A stretch of 64,000 nt of DNA from Natronocella acetinitrilica (lineage in GTDB: Bacteria > Pseudomonadota > Gammaproteobacteria > Nitrococcales > Aquisalimonadaceae): contig NZ_JALJXV010000001.1 in assembly GCF_024170285.1 (NCBI RefSeq), positions 124,001 to 188,000 on the forward strand, written 5' to 3'. Below the pieces are notes generated by a model that saw only the letters and a program-made list of their open reading frames with translations, did no database searches and was not told the origin of the DNA. Both the position numbers and the translations under genes were made by a program. Below, piece by piece: positions 27,511 through 36,904 of the stretch (within the stretch, counting starts at the first letter, position 1; every line of letters begins with the position of its first letter).

Positions 27511-29301
27511 TCAGGCCTTTTCCTTGACGTAGCTGCCGGGGGCATCCTCGATGGGCTTGAGTTTGCCGTCGCCGGGCTGCCGTGCGTCCACCTTGGCACC
27601 AGCACGGCGCACCAACCAGGTATTCCAGCTCGGCCACCAGGAGCCCTCGGTATGTGTGGCACCGTCCAGCCAGGCGTCGGCATCTTCCGGGTTCTTGCTG
27701 TTAGTCCAGAAACCATACTTGTTCTTCGCCGGCGGGTTGATGATGCCGGCAATGTGGCCGGATCCGCCGAGAATGAACTTCGCCGGCCCGGAATGCAGGT
27801 GCACACCACGGTACGTGGTCTTCCAGGGGGCGATGTGGTCCTCGATTGCCGACACAAAACAGGCCGGTGTCTCGATCTTGCGAAGATCGATGGGCGTGCC
27901 GTCCAGGGTGATCCCGCCGGGCTCGCGCAGCAGATTGCGCTGGTACATGTTGCGCAGGTAGAAGCTGTGCATCTTGGCGGGCATGTTGGTGCAATCCTGA
28001 TTCCAGTACAGCAGGTCGAACGGGAACGGATCATCACCCTTCAGGTAGTTGTTCACGAAGAAGGACCAGATCAGATCATTGGCCCGCAGGCTGCTCATGG
28101 TGCTGGACATCGCACCCGCCTCGAGAAAGCCCTGGCTGTCCATGCGCTTCTCCAGCGCCTGGATCTGCTCCTCGTCGATGAACACCTCGAGCTCACCGGG
28201 CTGCTCGAAGTCCAGCATGCAGGTGAAATAGGTCACGCTCTTGATGCGATCATCGTTGTGCGCGGCCATGTAGCCCAGGGTGGCGCCGGTCAGAGTGCCG
28301 CCCAGGCAGTAACCGACACAGTTGATCTCTTCTTCGCCGGTCGCCTGGGTGATGGCGTCCACGGCAGCCAGCGGACCTTCCTTCATGTAATCCGTGAAGG
28401 TCTTCTCGGCATGCTCCTTCTGGGGATTCTTCCACGACACCACGAACACCGTGTGGCCCTGATCGACCATGTACTTGATCAACGAATTCTTCTCCTGCAT
28501 GTCCAGGATGTAGAACTTGTTGATCCACGGCGGAACGAAAAGCAGCGGCCGCTTGTACACTTTTTCGGTACTGGGCGCATATTGAATGAGCTGCATGAGG
28601 TCGGTCTGGTAGACAACCTTACCCGGCGTGGTCGCCAGGTTACGGCCCACGTCGAAGGCATCCTGATCAGTGGTGCGGATGCGCAACTTGCCCTCGCCCG
28701 CTTCCAGGTCGTTCAGCAGGTTCTTCAGCCCCTTCAGCAGGTTGCCACCCTGAGTGTCAATGGTCTTCTGCAGCACTTCCGGATTGGTGGCGACGAAGTT
28801 GGTGGGCGACAGGGCATCCACGAACTGCCGCGTATGGAAGTCGATCTTCCTGGCGGTGCGATCGTCCATGCCTTCGACGTTTTTCACCGAGGAATGGACG
28901 TAATCTGCGGCCAGAAGATAAGACTGCTTGATGAAATCGAAAATGGGGTTTTCTTCCCAGGCCTCATGCCGGAAGCGCTTGTCGGTCTTGTTCGGCGAGA
29001 TGACCGGATCCTGCTGGTGCCCCCAGAAGCGCAGTGCGGCGTTGTTCACCAACTGCATGTAGTTCTGCCAGAAGTTGATCTGGGCCTGGGCCAGTTGCAT
29101 GGGGTTTGCCATCATGCGGGTGGTCAGCTCCTGGAACAGGGAGCTCATGTGCATGGCATCATCCATGCTGATGTGCTGGGCGCTCTGCTCCCGGCCGAGG
29201 AAGTCCTGTACCAACTGCTGGCTCTTTTCCGTGATCTCCACCAGTGTTCTGGAGAGCTCTTCGGAGTCGGCGCCCTCGGGCGCATTGGCCTTGTCGGTCA
29301 T
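27511..29301 (-). CDS. phaC: Class I poly(3-hydroxyalkanoate) synthase PhaC
   Basis: PhaC polymerises (R)-3-hydroxyacyl-CoA into storage polyester on granules. I chose the ATG at 29301 (MTDKANAPEG) with AGAGGTG upstream, giving 596 residues. The lipase-like box is NCVGYCLGGTL (nucleophile Cys). The Asp is in AIEDHIAPWKTTY and the catalytic His in GGSGHIAGIINPP. The C-terminal EGSWWPSWNTWL is typical of class I synthases. A PhaC N-terminal domain is present, with conserved NPMQLAQAQINFWQNYM and DFIKQSYLLAADYV. No phaP, phaA or phaB is adjacent. The upstream 234 bp to divergent rsmJ hold only a weak promoter candidate (TTGTTA-18-TACCAT on the minus strand). Confidence 0.96.
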   Translation of the reverse strand: MTDKANAPEGADSEELSRTLVEITEKSQQLVQDFLGREQSAQHISMDDAMHMSSLFQELTTRMMANPMQLAQAQINFWQNYMQLVNNAALRFWGHQQDPVISPNKTDKRFRHEAWEENPIFDFIKQSYLLAADYVHSSVKNVEGMDDRTARKIDFHTRQFVDALSPTNFVATNPEVLQKTIDTQGGNLLKGLKNLLNDLEAGEGKLRIRTTDQDAFDVGRNLATTPGKVVYQTDLMQLIQYAPSTEKVYKRPLLFVPPWINKFYILDMQEKNSLIKYMVDQGHTVFVVSWKNPQKEHAEKTFTDYMKEGPLAAVDAITQATGEEEINCVGYCLGGTLTGATLGYMAAHNDDRIKSVTYFTCMLDFEQPGELEVFIDEEQIQALEKRMDSQGFLEAGAMSSTMSSLRANDLIWSFFVNNYLKGDDPFPFDLLYWNQDCTNMPAKMHSFYLRNMYQRNLLREPGGITLDGTPIDLRKIETPACFVSAIEDHIAPWKTTYRGVHLHSGPAKFILGGSGHIAGIINPPAKNKYGFWTNSKNPEDADAWLDGATHTEGSWWPSWNTWLVRRAGAKVDARQPGDGKLKPIEDAPGSYVKEKA

Positions 29302-29535
29302 GCTTTCACCTCTACTGTGTGCCCCCGCGGGGCTGTTGCAACCCGGCGGGGCCGCGTTGATGTGTTTGCGCACCTGCCCATTGCAGGCGACTGGTCATCA
29401 CAAGGCCTCGCATGGTACTGCATGCAAAGCGGCTGTAACAAGCGGTTATTGCGCCGCACAAGTCACGCAAGTCACTGAACAGGATACTATTCACGTGAAT
29501 CAAGAGCAGCTCGCAGCAATCCGTTCACCAGCACC

Positions 29536-30297
29536 ATGAATGCGCCGCCGGCCTGTGCCGTTTGGCCACTGACGGCAGCACAGCGGGTCACCGCAGAGCA
29601 ACTGGCGGCCAGACTCGAGCTCCCCCTGGCACCACCGGAGGCGCCGCCGGCGGGCTATCGATTGCTGGTGGATGCCAACGGCTTGCGGTTGCAGGACATC
29701 CGCCCCGGCGCGCCCGGCGCACTGCGCGTGGCGGCGGCCTCCGGCAATGACGACCGGCGCTATCGTCAGGTGGGGGCAGCCAACGAAAGCCTGCTGCGGG
29801 CCATCGGAGCGCGCCGCGGTCAGCGCCCCACGGTGATCGATGCGACGGCCGGTCTGGGACGGGATGCGCTGCTGATGGCGGCCGCGGGTTGCCAGGTCAC
29901 CATGATCGAGCGCTCGGCGCTGCTCGCCGCCATGTTGGAGCATGCGCTGGGCAACCCGGTGCCCGCGCTGAAGGAGGCAGTGACCCGCCTCGCTCTCCGA
30001 GTAGGTGACGCGGAGTCACTGATGGACGAACTGGACGCAGCTGATGTGATCTACCTGGACCCCATGTATCCGGACAGGAACCGTCGCGCCATGCAGGGCA
30101 AGGAGATGCGTGCCCTGCAGGAACTGCTGGGACCACAACCAGACCCTGAAACGCTGCTCACCGCCGCTTTGCGGCATGCGCGCACCCGCGTGGTCGTGAA
30201 ACGGCCCCGGAAGGCAGAACGGCTCGCCGGTGCCAGCCCTCATCATCAGATCGTGGGCCGCAGCACCCGCTTCGACGTTTACCTGCCTTCACCCTGA
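29536..30297 (+). CDS. rsmJ: 16S rRNA (guanine1516-N2)-methyltransferase RsmJ
   Basis: RsmJ methylates G1516 of 16S rRNA with S-adenosylmethionine. It has 253 residues. The SAM-binding region is TVIDATAGLGRDALLMAAAG. VIYLDPMYPDRNRRAMQGKE carries the DPMYP motif and the following KEMRALQ, both diagnostic of the family. Near the C-terminus, RVVVKRPRKAERLAG and the closing RSTRFDVYLP fit too. It is divergent from phaC. A TACTAT-like -10 lies at about 29486 but has no clear -35. Confidence 0.94.
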   Translation: MNAPPACAVWPLTAAQRVTAEQLAARLELPLAPPEAPPAGYRLLVDANGLRLQDIRPGAPGALRVAAASGNDDRRYRQVGAANESLLRAIGARRGQRPTVIDATAGLGRDALLMAAAGCQVTMIERSALLAAMLEHALGNPVPALKEAVTRLALRVGDAESLMDELDAADVIYLDPMYPDRNRRAMQGKEMRALQELLGPQPDPETLLTAALRHARTRVVVKRPRKAERLAGASPHHQIVGRSTRFDVYLPSP

Positions 30298-30350
30298 AAT
30301 CTTGCCACCTGGGTTACACTCATCGCTGCGCGTCAGGGAGATTGATATTC

Positions 30351-30938
30351 ATGCAGAAAAACCGTTTCGATCAGGCTTTACAGGCCCTGGACGCGCTTCA
30401 TGCGGCCGATCCGAAAGAGGTTGCAGCGGGCGCGCAAACCCTGCCCCTGGAACTCTGGCATGCGCAACGGATGAGCGCCTGGCTGGAGCGCATCCGGCCG
30501 GATGCCAGCGAGACTCTGCGCCTGGCGGTGCGGGGCCAACACCTGCAGCGCTGGCGGGTTCCCCGCAGCGACTATCCTGCGGGTCGCCAGGGCTATCTCA
30601 GCTGGCGGCGGGACCAGGGGCAACGGGCCGGCGAGACCACGGCGGCGCTCATGCGGGATGCCGGATACGACCCCACCGATGCCGAACGTGCCGCTGCATT
30701 GATCCGCAAGGAAGGCCTGGGTACCGACGCCGACACCCAGTCCCTGGAGGATTGTGCCTGCCTGGTCTTTCTGGAGAACTATTTCGCCGACTTCTCGCGC
30801 CGCGTCGATCACGCCCACATGGTGCGCATACTGCGCAAGACCTGGCGAAAGATGTCCCCACAGGCCCATGAGCTCGCCCTGGCGCTGTCCATGCCGGACG
30901 ATGCGCGGCGCCTGGTGGAGGAAGCCGTCTCCGTCTGA
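30351..30938 (+). CDS. DUF4202 family protein
   Basis: The protein has 195 residues from the ATG at 30351 (AGGGAG 10 bp upstream). It belongs to DUF4202: RFDQALQALDALHAADPKEV, PLELWHAQRMSAWLERIRPD, GQHLQRWRVPRSDYPAGRQG, SLEDCACLVFLENYFADFSR and KTWRKMSPQAHELALAL all fit the family as I remember it. The conserved His, Arg, Trp and Asp residues suggest an enzyme, but no reaction is known to me. It follows rsmJ by 53 bp and converges on the Smr-like gene 5 bp away. Confidence 0.8.
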   Translation: MQKNRFDQALQALDALHAADPKEVAAGAQTLPLELWHAQRMSAWLERIRPDASETLRLAVRGQHLQRWRVPRSDYPAGRQGYLSWRRDQGQRAGETTAALMRDAGYDPTDAERAAALIRKEGLGTDADTQSLEDCACLVFLENYFADFSRRVDHAHMVRILRKTWRKMSPQAHELALALSMPDDARRLVEEAVSV

Positions 30939-30943
30939 CCGAA

Positions 30944-31198
30944 TCAATGCCGGAAACGCACGAACAGCCGCCCGAAGTTGCGGCTGTCCTTGTCGATACG
31001 GTGATAGAGCGCCTTGATATCAGGGCGGTCCAGGAAGCGCAGAACCCGCTTCTTGAGCTGCCCGGAGCCCTTGCCGGGAATGATTTCCACCAGCTTGATC
31101 TTCTTGTCTACCGCCTCGCGGATGATCCGATCCAGTTCCCGGTCGATATCCGATCCGCGATTGTAGATGTCATGCAGGTCCAGCTTCAGCTTGGCCAA
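30944..31198 (-). CDS. Small Smr-domain-like protein
   Basis: The 84-residue protein reads KLDLHDIYNRGSDIDRELDR, then IKLVEIIPGKGSGQLKKRVL. This matches the Smr (MutS2 C-terminal) fold, with its LDLH start and the conserved H/P-GKG-G-L-K loop. Here the loop His is replaced by Pro (IIPGKG). Smr domains bind or nick nucleic acids. There are no other domains. It starts 12 bp downstream of allophanate hydrolase on the same strand and could be the last gene of the guanidine operon, although no functional link is known. Confidence 0.7.
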   Translation of the reverse strand: MAKLKLDLHDIYNRGSDIDRELDRIIREAVDKKIKLVEIIPGKGSGQLKKRVLRFLDRPDIKALYHRIDKDSRNFGRLFVRFRH

Positions 31199-31210
31199 AA
31201 GACTCCTCCA

Positions 31211-33022
31211 TCACTGCTGCTCTGCGGCCACGGTCTCAAGATAGGACCGCCAGGAGCCAATCGCAGAGATATCATCCGCCCCGGCCGTGGCGGCCGCCTC
31301 GCAGATGAAGCCCGGCACCTCAAGTCCATCGGCAAGTTCGACCTTGCCGATGCCAAGGGGCGCCGGAATGCCCGCGACGAAGGAGCCGAACTGATCCGCA
31401 GGCACAGCCCATACCTCAAGCTCCACGGCGATACCCCCCTCGGCCACGCGCACAATGCCGGGTCGATGGGGTGGGCCACCCGGCAGGGCATAAAAGCGGT
31501 AACGCGGCGCTGAGGCAATGGCCTCGACAAAGCGCGCCCGCCGATCGGTGAGCTGGTGATTCAGCGGCAGACCCCGCATATGGGCGCCGCAAACCGCCAC
31601 GGGGATAACGTGGTCATGCCGGGCTAATACCGGGGGCACATCGGGTAATGCCGCGCCGGTCGCTCCGCGGGGCAAACCGGCGGCCCGATGCAGGCGGTCA
31701 CCAATAGCGAGCAGATCCTGATCGTAGTGGGCCGGCGCAAACAGCGTCACGCCAAAGGGGAGCCCGTCGCGTTGCAGCCCTGCCGGGACGGCCAGTGCGC
31801 TGAAGTCGAGCAGGTTCATGAAGTTGGTGTAGTAGCCGAGGTTGCTGTTGAGTCGAATGGGATCGGCCTGCACCGCATCAATGGAGTAGATGGTGCCCGC
31901 CGTGGGCGTGACGACGAGATCCAGCTCGCCCCACACCGCCTCGGTTCTGCGCCGGATCGCCTGCAGCCGGTACTGGGCCTGGAAGGCGTCCACCGCCAAT
32001 GGCTTCGCCCCGCCCAGGGTGATCTCCCGGGTCACCGGAATCACGGCATCCGGCTGTGCGTCGATAAACGGACGGATGGCGGCGTAACGCTCCGAGACCC
32101 AGGGCCCCTCGTAGAGCAAGCGGGCGGCTTCCAGGAACGGTGCGAAGTCGATCACCACCGCCTCGCCGCCCAGCGCCTCCAGCCTCGCCACGGCCTGCTC
32201 GAACAGCTTTGCGGCATCGGTGTTGCCGAAGAACTCCAGTTGCTTCGGACGCGGCACGCCGAACCTGAACCGGTGCGCCGGGATACTGCCCCGCCCGAGC
32301 TCTGGCGTGGCATCCGGTCGGGCGTAGGCATCCTGTTGGTCGAAACGCCCCGCCACATCCAGCACCGCCTGTGCATCGGCAGCGGTGGTGGCGAAAATGG
32401 AAATCGTGTCGATGCTGCGGCAGGCCGGTACCACACCGCTATTGCTGAGCAGGCCGCAGGTGGGCTTGACGCCCACCAGGTTGTTGAACGCCGCTGGCAC
32501 ACGACCGGAGCCAGCAGTGTCCGTCCCGAGGCTGAAACAGACCTGCCCCAGGGCAACACTGACGGCGGACCCGGAGCTGGACCCCCCGGAGACATAGTCC
32601 GGGTCAAAGGTGTTTCGACCAGGGCCATGGGGCGAGCGGGCACCCACCAGGCCGGTGGCGAACTGATCAAGGTTGGTCTTGCCCACCGGCACGGCGCCGG
32701 CATCGATGAGGGCCTGCACCACGAAGGCGGAGCGATCCGGCGTGTAGGCGTAAGCCGGGCACCCCGCAGAGGTGGGAATGCCGGCGAGGTCGATATTGTC
32801 CTTGATGGCGAAAGGCACGCCGTAGAGTGGCAGTGCGTGCGGGCGCTCTGATTCAAGCCTGGCAAGATAGGGCTCAAGCTCCTGATCCGCGAGCGGGCGA
32901 ATCCAGGCGTTATGCGCGTCCTCGCCACGAACCTTGGCCATGACCTCGGCCAGGACCTGCCGGGGAGAGCGTCGGCCAGCACGATAGGCGTCAAGCAGTT
33001 CGGTGATGGTGGGTACGGCCAT
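31211..33022 (-). CDS. atzF: Allophanate hydrolase (AtzF type)
   Basis: Allophanate hydrolase cleaves allophanate to ammonia and CO2 in the cytosol. It has 603 residues. The N-terminal 450 residues are an amidase-signature domain: FAIKDNIDLAGIPTSAGCPA (catalytic Lys), DPDYVSGGSSSGSAVSVALG (cis-Ser) and LGTDTAGSGRVPAAFNNLVG (Ser nucleophile). The C-terminal 150 residues are the AtzF/gamma-glutamylcyclotransferase-like domain (VAVCGAHMRGLPLNHQLT, YRFYALPGG). It starts 3 bp after the carboxylase stop. In this operon it would act after carboxyguanidine deimination, releasing the last nitrogens. Confidence 0.94.
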   Translation of the reverse strand: MAVPTITELLDAYRAGRRSPRQVLAEVMAKVRGEDAHNAWIRPLADQELEPYLARLESERPHALPLYGVPFAIKDNIDLAGIPTSAGCPAYAYTPDRSAFVVQALIDAGAVPVGKTNLDQFATGLVGARSPHGPGRNTFDPDYVSGGSSSGSAVSVALGQVCFSLGTDTAGSGRVPAAFNNLVGVKPTCGLLSNSGVVPACRSIDTISIFATTAADAQAVLDVAGRFDQQDAYARPDATPELGRGSIPAHRFRFGVPRPKQLEFFGNTDAAKLFEQAVARLEALGGEAVVIDFAPFLEAARLLYEGPWVSERYAAIRPFIDAQPDAVIPVTREITLGGAKPLAVDAFQAQYRLQAIRRRTEAVWGELDLVVTPTAGTIYSIDAVQADPIRLNSNLGYYTNFMNLLDFSALAVPAGLQRDGLPFGVTLFAPAHYDQDLLAIGDRLHRAAGLPRGATGAALPDVPPVLARHDHVIPVAVCGAHMRGLPLNHQLTDRRARFVEAIASAPRYRFYALPGGPPHRPGIVRVAEGGIAVELEVWAVPADQFGSFVAGIPAPLGIGKVELADGLEVPGFICEAAATAGADDISAIGSWRSYLETVAAEQQ

Positions 33023-33025
33023 GGG

Positions 33026-36000
33026 TCAACCTCGCGTGTTCACGGAATTCGGTGGCGTCGATCCCTTGATCACCAGCAGCACCTGACCGGGCGTCACCTG
33101 TGCGCCCTCCTTGCAGAGCAGCCGGCTCACCCGGCCGGGGCGCTCGGCGGCAACGGGGATTTCCATTTTCATGGATTCCAGCACCAGCAGGGTCTGCCCC
33201 GCCTCGACAATGTCGCCCTCGGCCACATTCAGCGCCCACAGACTGCCGTGTACGTGACCCTCCACGGCGAACTCCCCGTCTGCCAGCTCGACTTCGTCGG
33301 TGTCTTCGGCGGGTGGCTCTGCGCCGGCCTCGAAATTGGCCTGACCACTATCGATCCAGCGCTGCCGCTCGGTCTCGAAAGCCGCCTGCTGGCGGGCCTT
33401 GAAGGCACCGATGCTCTCGGCGTTCTCTTCCAGAAACCGGTTGTACCGGGCCAGGGAAAAGGTGGTCTCCTCGATCGCTATGGAGACGCGGCCCCGGGGG
33501 AAGTCCTCCCGCATCTGCAACAGTTCCGCCTCGCTCACCTCGTAGAAGCGGATCTGGTCGAAAAACCGCAGCAGCCAGGGTTGCTCGAATTCCCTGGTGC
33601 GGTGATAGCGATTCCAGATCTGCAGCGTGCGGCCGACGAACTGATAGCCACCCGGGCCTTCCATGCCATAGATGCAAAGGTAGGAACCACCGATGCCCAC
33701 CGCGTTCTCCGGCGTCCAGGTCCGGGCCGGGTTGTACTTGGTGGTGACCAGGCGGTGGCGCGAATCCACCGGCGTGGCCAGCGGTGCCGAGAGGTAAACA
33801 TCGCCGAGCCCCATGACCAGGTAGGAGGCATCGAACACGATCCGTTTGACGGCCTCCTCGCTCTCCAGCCCGTTGATCCGCCGGATGAACTCGATGTTGC
33901 GGGGACACCAGGGTGCGTCGGCACGTACCGATTGCATGTACTTGCGGGTGGCGAGCCGGGTCTGGCTGTCATCCCAGGCGAGGGGCAGGTGAACGATGCG
34001 CGACGGCATCTCGGCACTGGAGAGATCCTGCAGTTCGTCCTCGGCCTGCTCCAGCAACGCCATCAGCCGACGCAGGGGCAAGCGCCGGGGCTCGTAGTGG
34101 ACCTGCAGGCTGCGCACACCCGGCGTGAGCTCGACGATGCCGTTGATCTGCTGGGCTCGCAGCCAGTCGAGCAGCGCCTGCACCCGAAAGCGCAGGTTGA
34201 GGTCGAGCACGATAGGGCCGTATTCCACCAGCAGATACTTGTCGCCGGCGGGCCGGTAGGTGACCCCCAGCGGATGATCAGGGGTCTCCCTGGCCTGCAA
34301 CACGGCCGTCTCCGCCGGGGCGGCGTCAACCTGCAGCGGACTGGGCTCCAGCCGCCCGATGGCGGCATTCTGCGCCACCTGGAGACGGTTGGCGTCGTCC
34401 ATGGAGACCGGCACGAAGCGCACCCGGTCACCCGGGCGCAACTGACCCAGCTTCCAGAGGTCGGCGCTGATCACGGTGGCGGGGCAGACGAAGCCACCCA
34501 GGCTGGGACCATCCGGCCCCAGGATCACGGGCATGTCGCCGGTGAAGTCGACTGTGCCGATGGCATAGGCGTTGTCGTGGATGTTCGAGGGATGCAGGCC
34601 GGCCTCGCCACCGTCCTCCCGGGCCCATTCGGGCTTGGGCCCAATTAGCCGCACGCCGGTCCGGCTGGAGTTGTAGTGGACTTCCCATTCCGTGTTGAAG
34701 AACGTGTCGATGTCCCGGGCAGTGAAGAAATCCGGCGCGCCGTGGGGGCCGTAGACCGCGCGTAGCGCCCAGTCTGCGCCGTAGTCGGGCAACAGGTCAG
34801 GATCAAGCTCACCCGAAGGTCCGGACTGGCCCGCCGCCAGATGCAGCACATCACCGGCCCGTAGCACACGCCCGCCGTGGCCACCGAACTGGCCGAGGGT
34901 AAAGGTGGACCGGCTGCCGAGATAACGGGGCGCGTCCAGACCGCCGGCCAGCAACACGTAGGTGCGGGCGCCACCGCCCGTCACCTTGCCCAGAGCCAGC
35001 GTCTGCCCGGCCTGCACCGGCAGGACCTGCCAGTTTGCGACGGGCTCGCCATCGAGCATGGCGCCCATGTCGGCGCCGGTGAGGGCAATCCGCCTATCGG
35101 TATTGAAGCGCAGGGTCGGCCCGGTGACGGTGCATTCCAGCCCGGCGGCATCTTCGGCGTTGCCCAACAGGCGATTACCGAGGCGGAACGCCAGCGCGTC
35201 CATGGGGCCGGACGGCGGCACGCCGATATCCCAGTAGCCAACACGACCCGGCCAGTCCTGAATGGTGGTCTGGGTGCCGGGGCTGACCACATCCAGCGTG
35301 TCCGCCCGATAGTCGAAACCATCCAGGCTGCGGGTGGTGTGCCGACCCGCGGTGAACACCTCGCCGGCCACCACCTGCCGGAGATAGGCAAGATTGGTCT
35401 CCACCCCCGCCAGGGCCGTCTCGTCAAGGGCTGCATGGAGTTGCCGCAGCGCCGCCGCCCGATCCCCGGCATGGACGATGAGCTTGGCGATCATGGGGTC
35501 ATAGTGCGGGGTGACCTCCGTACCGCGGCTGATCCAGGTCTCCACCCGGGCCTGCTCGGGAAACCGCACCTCGGTCAGAAGCCCGGTGCAGGGCTGGAAT
35601 GCCCGACCGGGATCCTCGGCGTAAAGTCGGACCTGGATGGCATGGCCGCCGGGCGGCGCTTTCGGCAGTGCCAGTTCCGGCAGGCAATCGGCGGCGGCAC
35701 GTATCATCCACTCCACCAGGTCCACACCGGTGACCTCCTCGGTGACACCGTGCTCCACCTGCAGCCGGGTGTTCACTTCCAGGAAGTAGAAGGCGCCGGT
35801 ATCGGCATCGACGATGTACTCCACCGTGCCCGCCGAGCGGTAGGCCACACCCCGGCCAAGCCGTTCGGCGGTCTCCAGCAGCGCCTGACGAACGTCATCC
35901 GCCAGGTTCGGTGCCGGTGTCTCCTCCACCACCTTCTGGTTACGGCGCTGCAGGGAGCAATCGCGCTCACCCAGCGCCAGCACTGTGCCCCGTCCGTCAC

Positions 36001-36640
36001 CGAAGAGCTGCACCTCGATGTGGCGGGCGTGCTCCACGTACTTCTCGACAAAGATGCCGCCATTGGAGAAGTTGTTGGCAGACAATCGCTTCACGGAATC
36101 GAAAGCGTCGCGCAGGCTCTGTGCATCGCGGCAAAGCTGCATGCCAATCCCGCCGCCACCGGCGGTGCTCTTCAGCATCACCGGGTAGCCGATCTCCAGC
36201 GCGGCCTCCAGGGCCTCGTCAACGTTGCCCAGCAAGCCAGTGCCGGGGAGCAATGGCACGTCGTTATCCGCCGCCAGCTGGCGGGCGGTATGCTTGAGGC
36301 CGAATTCCCGCATCTGCAGGGGTGTCGGGCCGATGAAGGCAAGCCCCGCCGCCTCCACCGCTTCGGCAAAATCGGCGTTCTCGGAGAGAAAGCCATAGCC
36401 GGGATGGATGGCCTGGGCACCGGTTTCCCGGGCCACAGCGAGTATGCGCTCGCCATCCAGATAGGATTGCGCCGCCGGCGCCTCGCCGATGCAAACGGCC
36501 TCGTCGGCCTGCTCCACATGCAGCGAGTGCCGATCCGCCTCGGAATACACCGCCACGGATTGCACCCCCAGCCTTCGGAGGGTGCGGATGATGCGGCAGG
36601 CAATCGTGCCACGATTGGCGATCAGTACCTTGGTGAACAT
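33026..36640 (-). CDS. Biotin-dependent guanidine/urea carboxylase
   Basis: This is a 1204-residue carboxylase of the urea carboxylase family. Biotin carboxylase domain at about 1-450: KVLIANRGTIACRII, the ATP-grasp loop STAGGGGIGMQLC, FLEVNTRLQVEHGVTEEV. AHS2/AHS1 carboxyltransferase domains at about 460-1080. Biotinyl domain at the C-terminus with LVLESMKMEIPV. I chose the ATG at 36640 (MFTKVLIANRG). Urea carboxylases are annotated from this architecture alone, but the operon's guanidine-I riboswitch and two DUF1989 genes point to guanidine as substrate. In the carboxyltransferase domain the motif GTVDFTGD (Asp at about residue 698) may be the position that separates guanidine (Asp) from urea (Asn) enzymes; I recall this but cannot confirm it here. 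Confidence 0.93.
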   Translation of the reverse strand: MFTKVLIANRGTIACRIIRTLRRLGVQSVAVYSEADRHSLHVEQADEAVCIGEAPAAQSYLDGERILAVARETGAQAIHPGYGFLSENADFAEAVEAAGLAFIGPTPLQMREFGLKHTARQLAADNDVPLLPGTGLLGNVDEALEAALEIGYPVMLKSTAGGGGIGMQLCRDAQSLRDAFDSVKRLSANNFSNGGIFVEKYVEHARHIEVQLFGDGRGTVLALGERDCSLQRRNQKVVEETPAPNLADDVRQALLETAERLGRGVAYRSAGTVEYIVDADTGAFYFLEVNTRLQVEHGVTEEVTGVDLVEWMIRAAADCLPELALPKAPPGGHAIQVRLYAEDPGRAFQPCTGLLTEVRFPEQARVETWISRGTEVTPHYDPMIAKLIVHAGDRAAALRQLHAALDETALAGVETNLAYLRQVVAGEVFTAGRHTTRSLDGFDYRADTLDVVSPGTQTTIQDWPGRVGYWDIGVPPSGPMDALAFRLGNRLLGNAEDAAGLECTVTGPTLRFNTDRRIALTGADMGAMLDGEPVANWQVLPVQAGQTLALGKVTGGGARTYVLLAGGLDAPRYLGSRSTFTLGQFGGHGGRVLRAGDVLHLAAGQSGPSGELDPDLLPDYGADWALRAVYGPHGAPDFFTARDIDTFFNTEWEVHYNSSRTGVRLIGPKPEWAREDGGEAGLHPSNIHDNAYAIGTVDFTGDMPVILGPDGPSLGGFVCPATVISADLWKLGQLRPGDRVRFVPVSMDDANRLQVAQNAAIGRLEPSPLQVDAAPAETAVLQARETPDHPLGVTYRPAGDKYLLVEYGPIVLDLNLRFRVQALLDWLRAQQINGIVELTPGVRSLQVHYEPRRLPLRRLMALLEQAEDELQDLSSAEMPSRIVHLPLAWDDSQTRLATRKYMQSVRADAPWCPRNIEFIRRINGLESEEAVKRIVFDASYLVMGLGDVYLSAPLATPVDSRHRLVTTKYNPARTWTPENAVGIGGSYLCIYGMEGPGGYQFVGRTLQIWNRYHRTREFEQPWLLRFFDQIRFYEVSEAELLQMREDFPRGRVSIAIEETTFSLARYNRFLEENAESIGAFKARQQAAFETERQRWIDSGQANFEAGAEPPAEDTDEVELADGEFAVEGHVHGSLWALNVAEGDIVEAGQTLLVLESMKMEIPVAAERPGRVSRLLCKEGAQVTPGQVLLVIKGSTPPNSVNTRG

Positions 36641-36735
36641 GGTCTTTCCCGTCGCGCTCCGCGGGTCGTCCCGCGGTGGTCGAGTCCACACCGGGGTCGT
36701 CCCCGATGGGTAGCGGTGAACTTTGCACCAGCCGA

Positions 36736-36847
36736 GGTCGGGCATGGGGTGTCCCGGTCCAGGACCGTCAGCGGCAGGGATGCCGCTGTCGAGCCCCCAG
36801 GGATGGGTTTACGGCGTGTCCTGGACCGGGACACCCAGTGACCGACC
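36736..36847 (+). repeat. Structured intergenic repeat, copy 4 (diverged core with compensatory changes)
   Basis: Copy 4 of the family. The arms (36736-36764 and 36819-36847, 29 nt) pair at 26 positions. The mismatches are G·A twice and one T·G wobble (36745:36838). The core (36765-36818) is the most diverged, yet keeps its folding. Hairpin one reads CAGCGGCA/TGCCGCTG instead of CAGCGACA/TGTCGCTG. Hairpin two reads CCCA/TGGG instead of TACA/TGTA. It lies in the 264-bp gap between the second DUF1989 gene and the carboxylase, on the strand opposite to the operon. The rest of this gap shows no other feature. Confidence 0.92.
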
Positions 36848-36904
36848 GTGCAGAATCCCGCAGCGGCCGAACCCGCCCATTCCGGCATGAACGTCCGACG
36901 CAAC

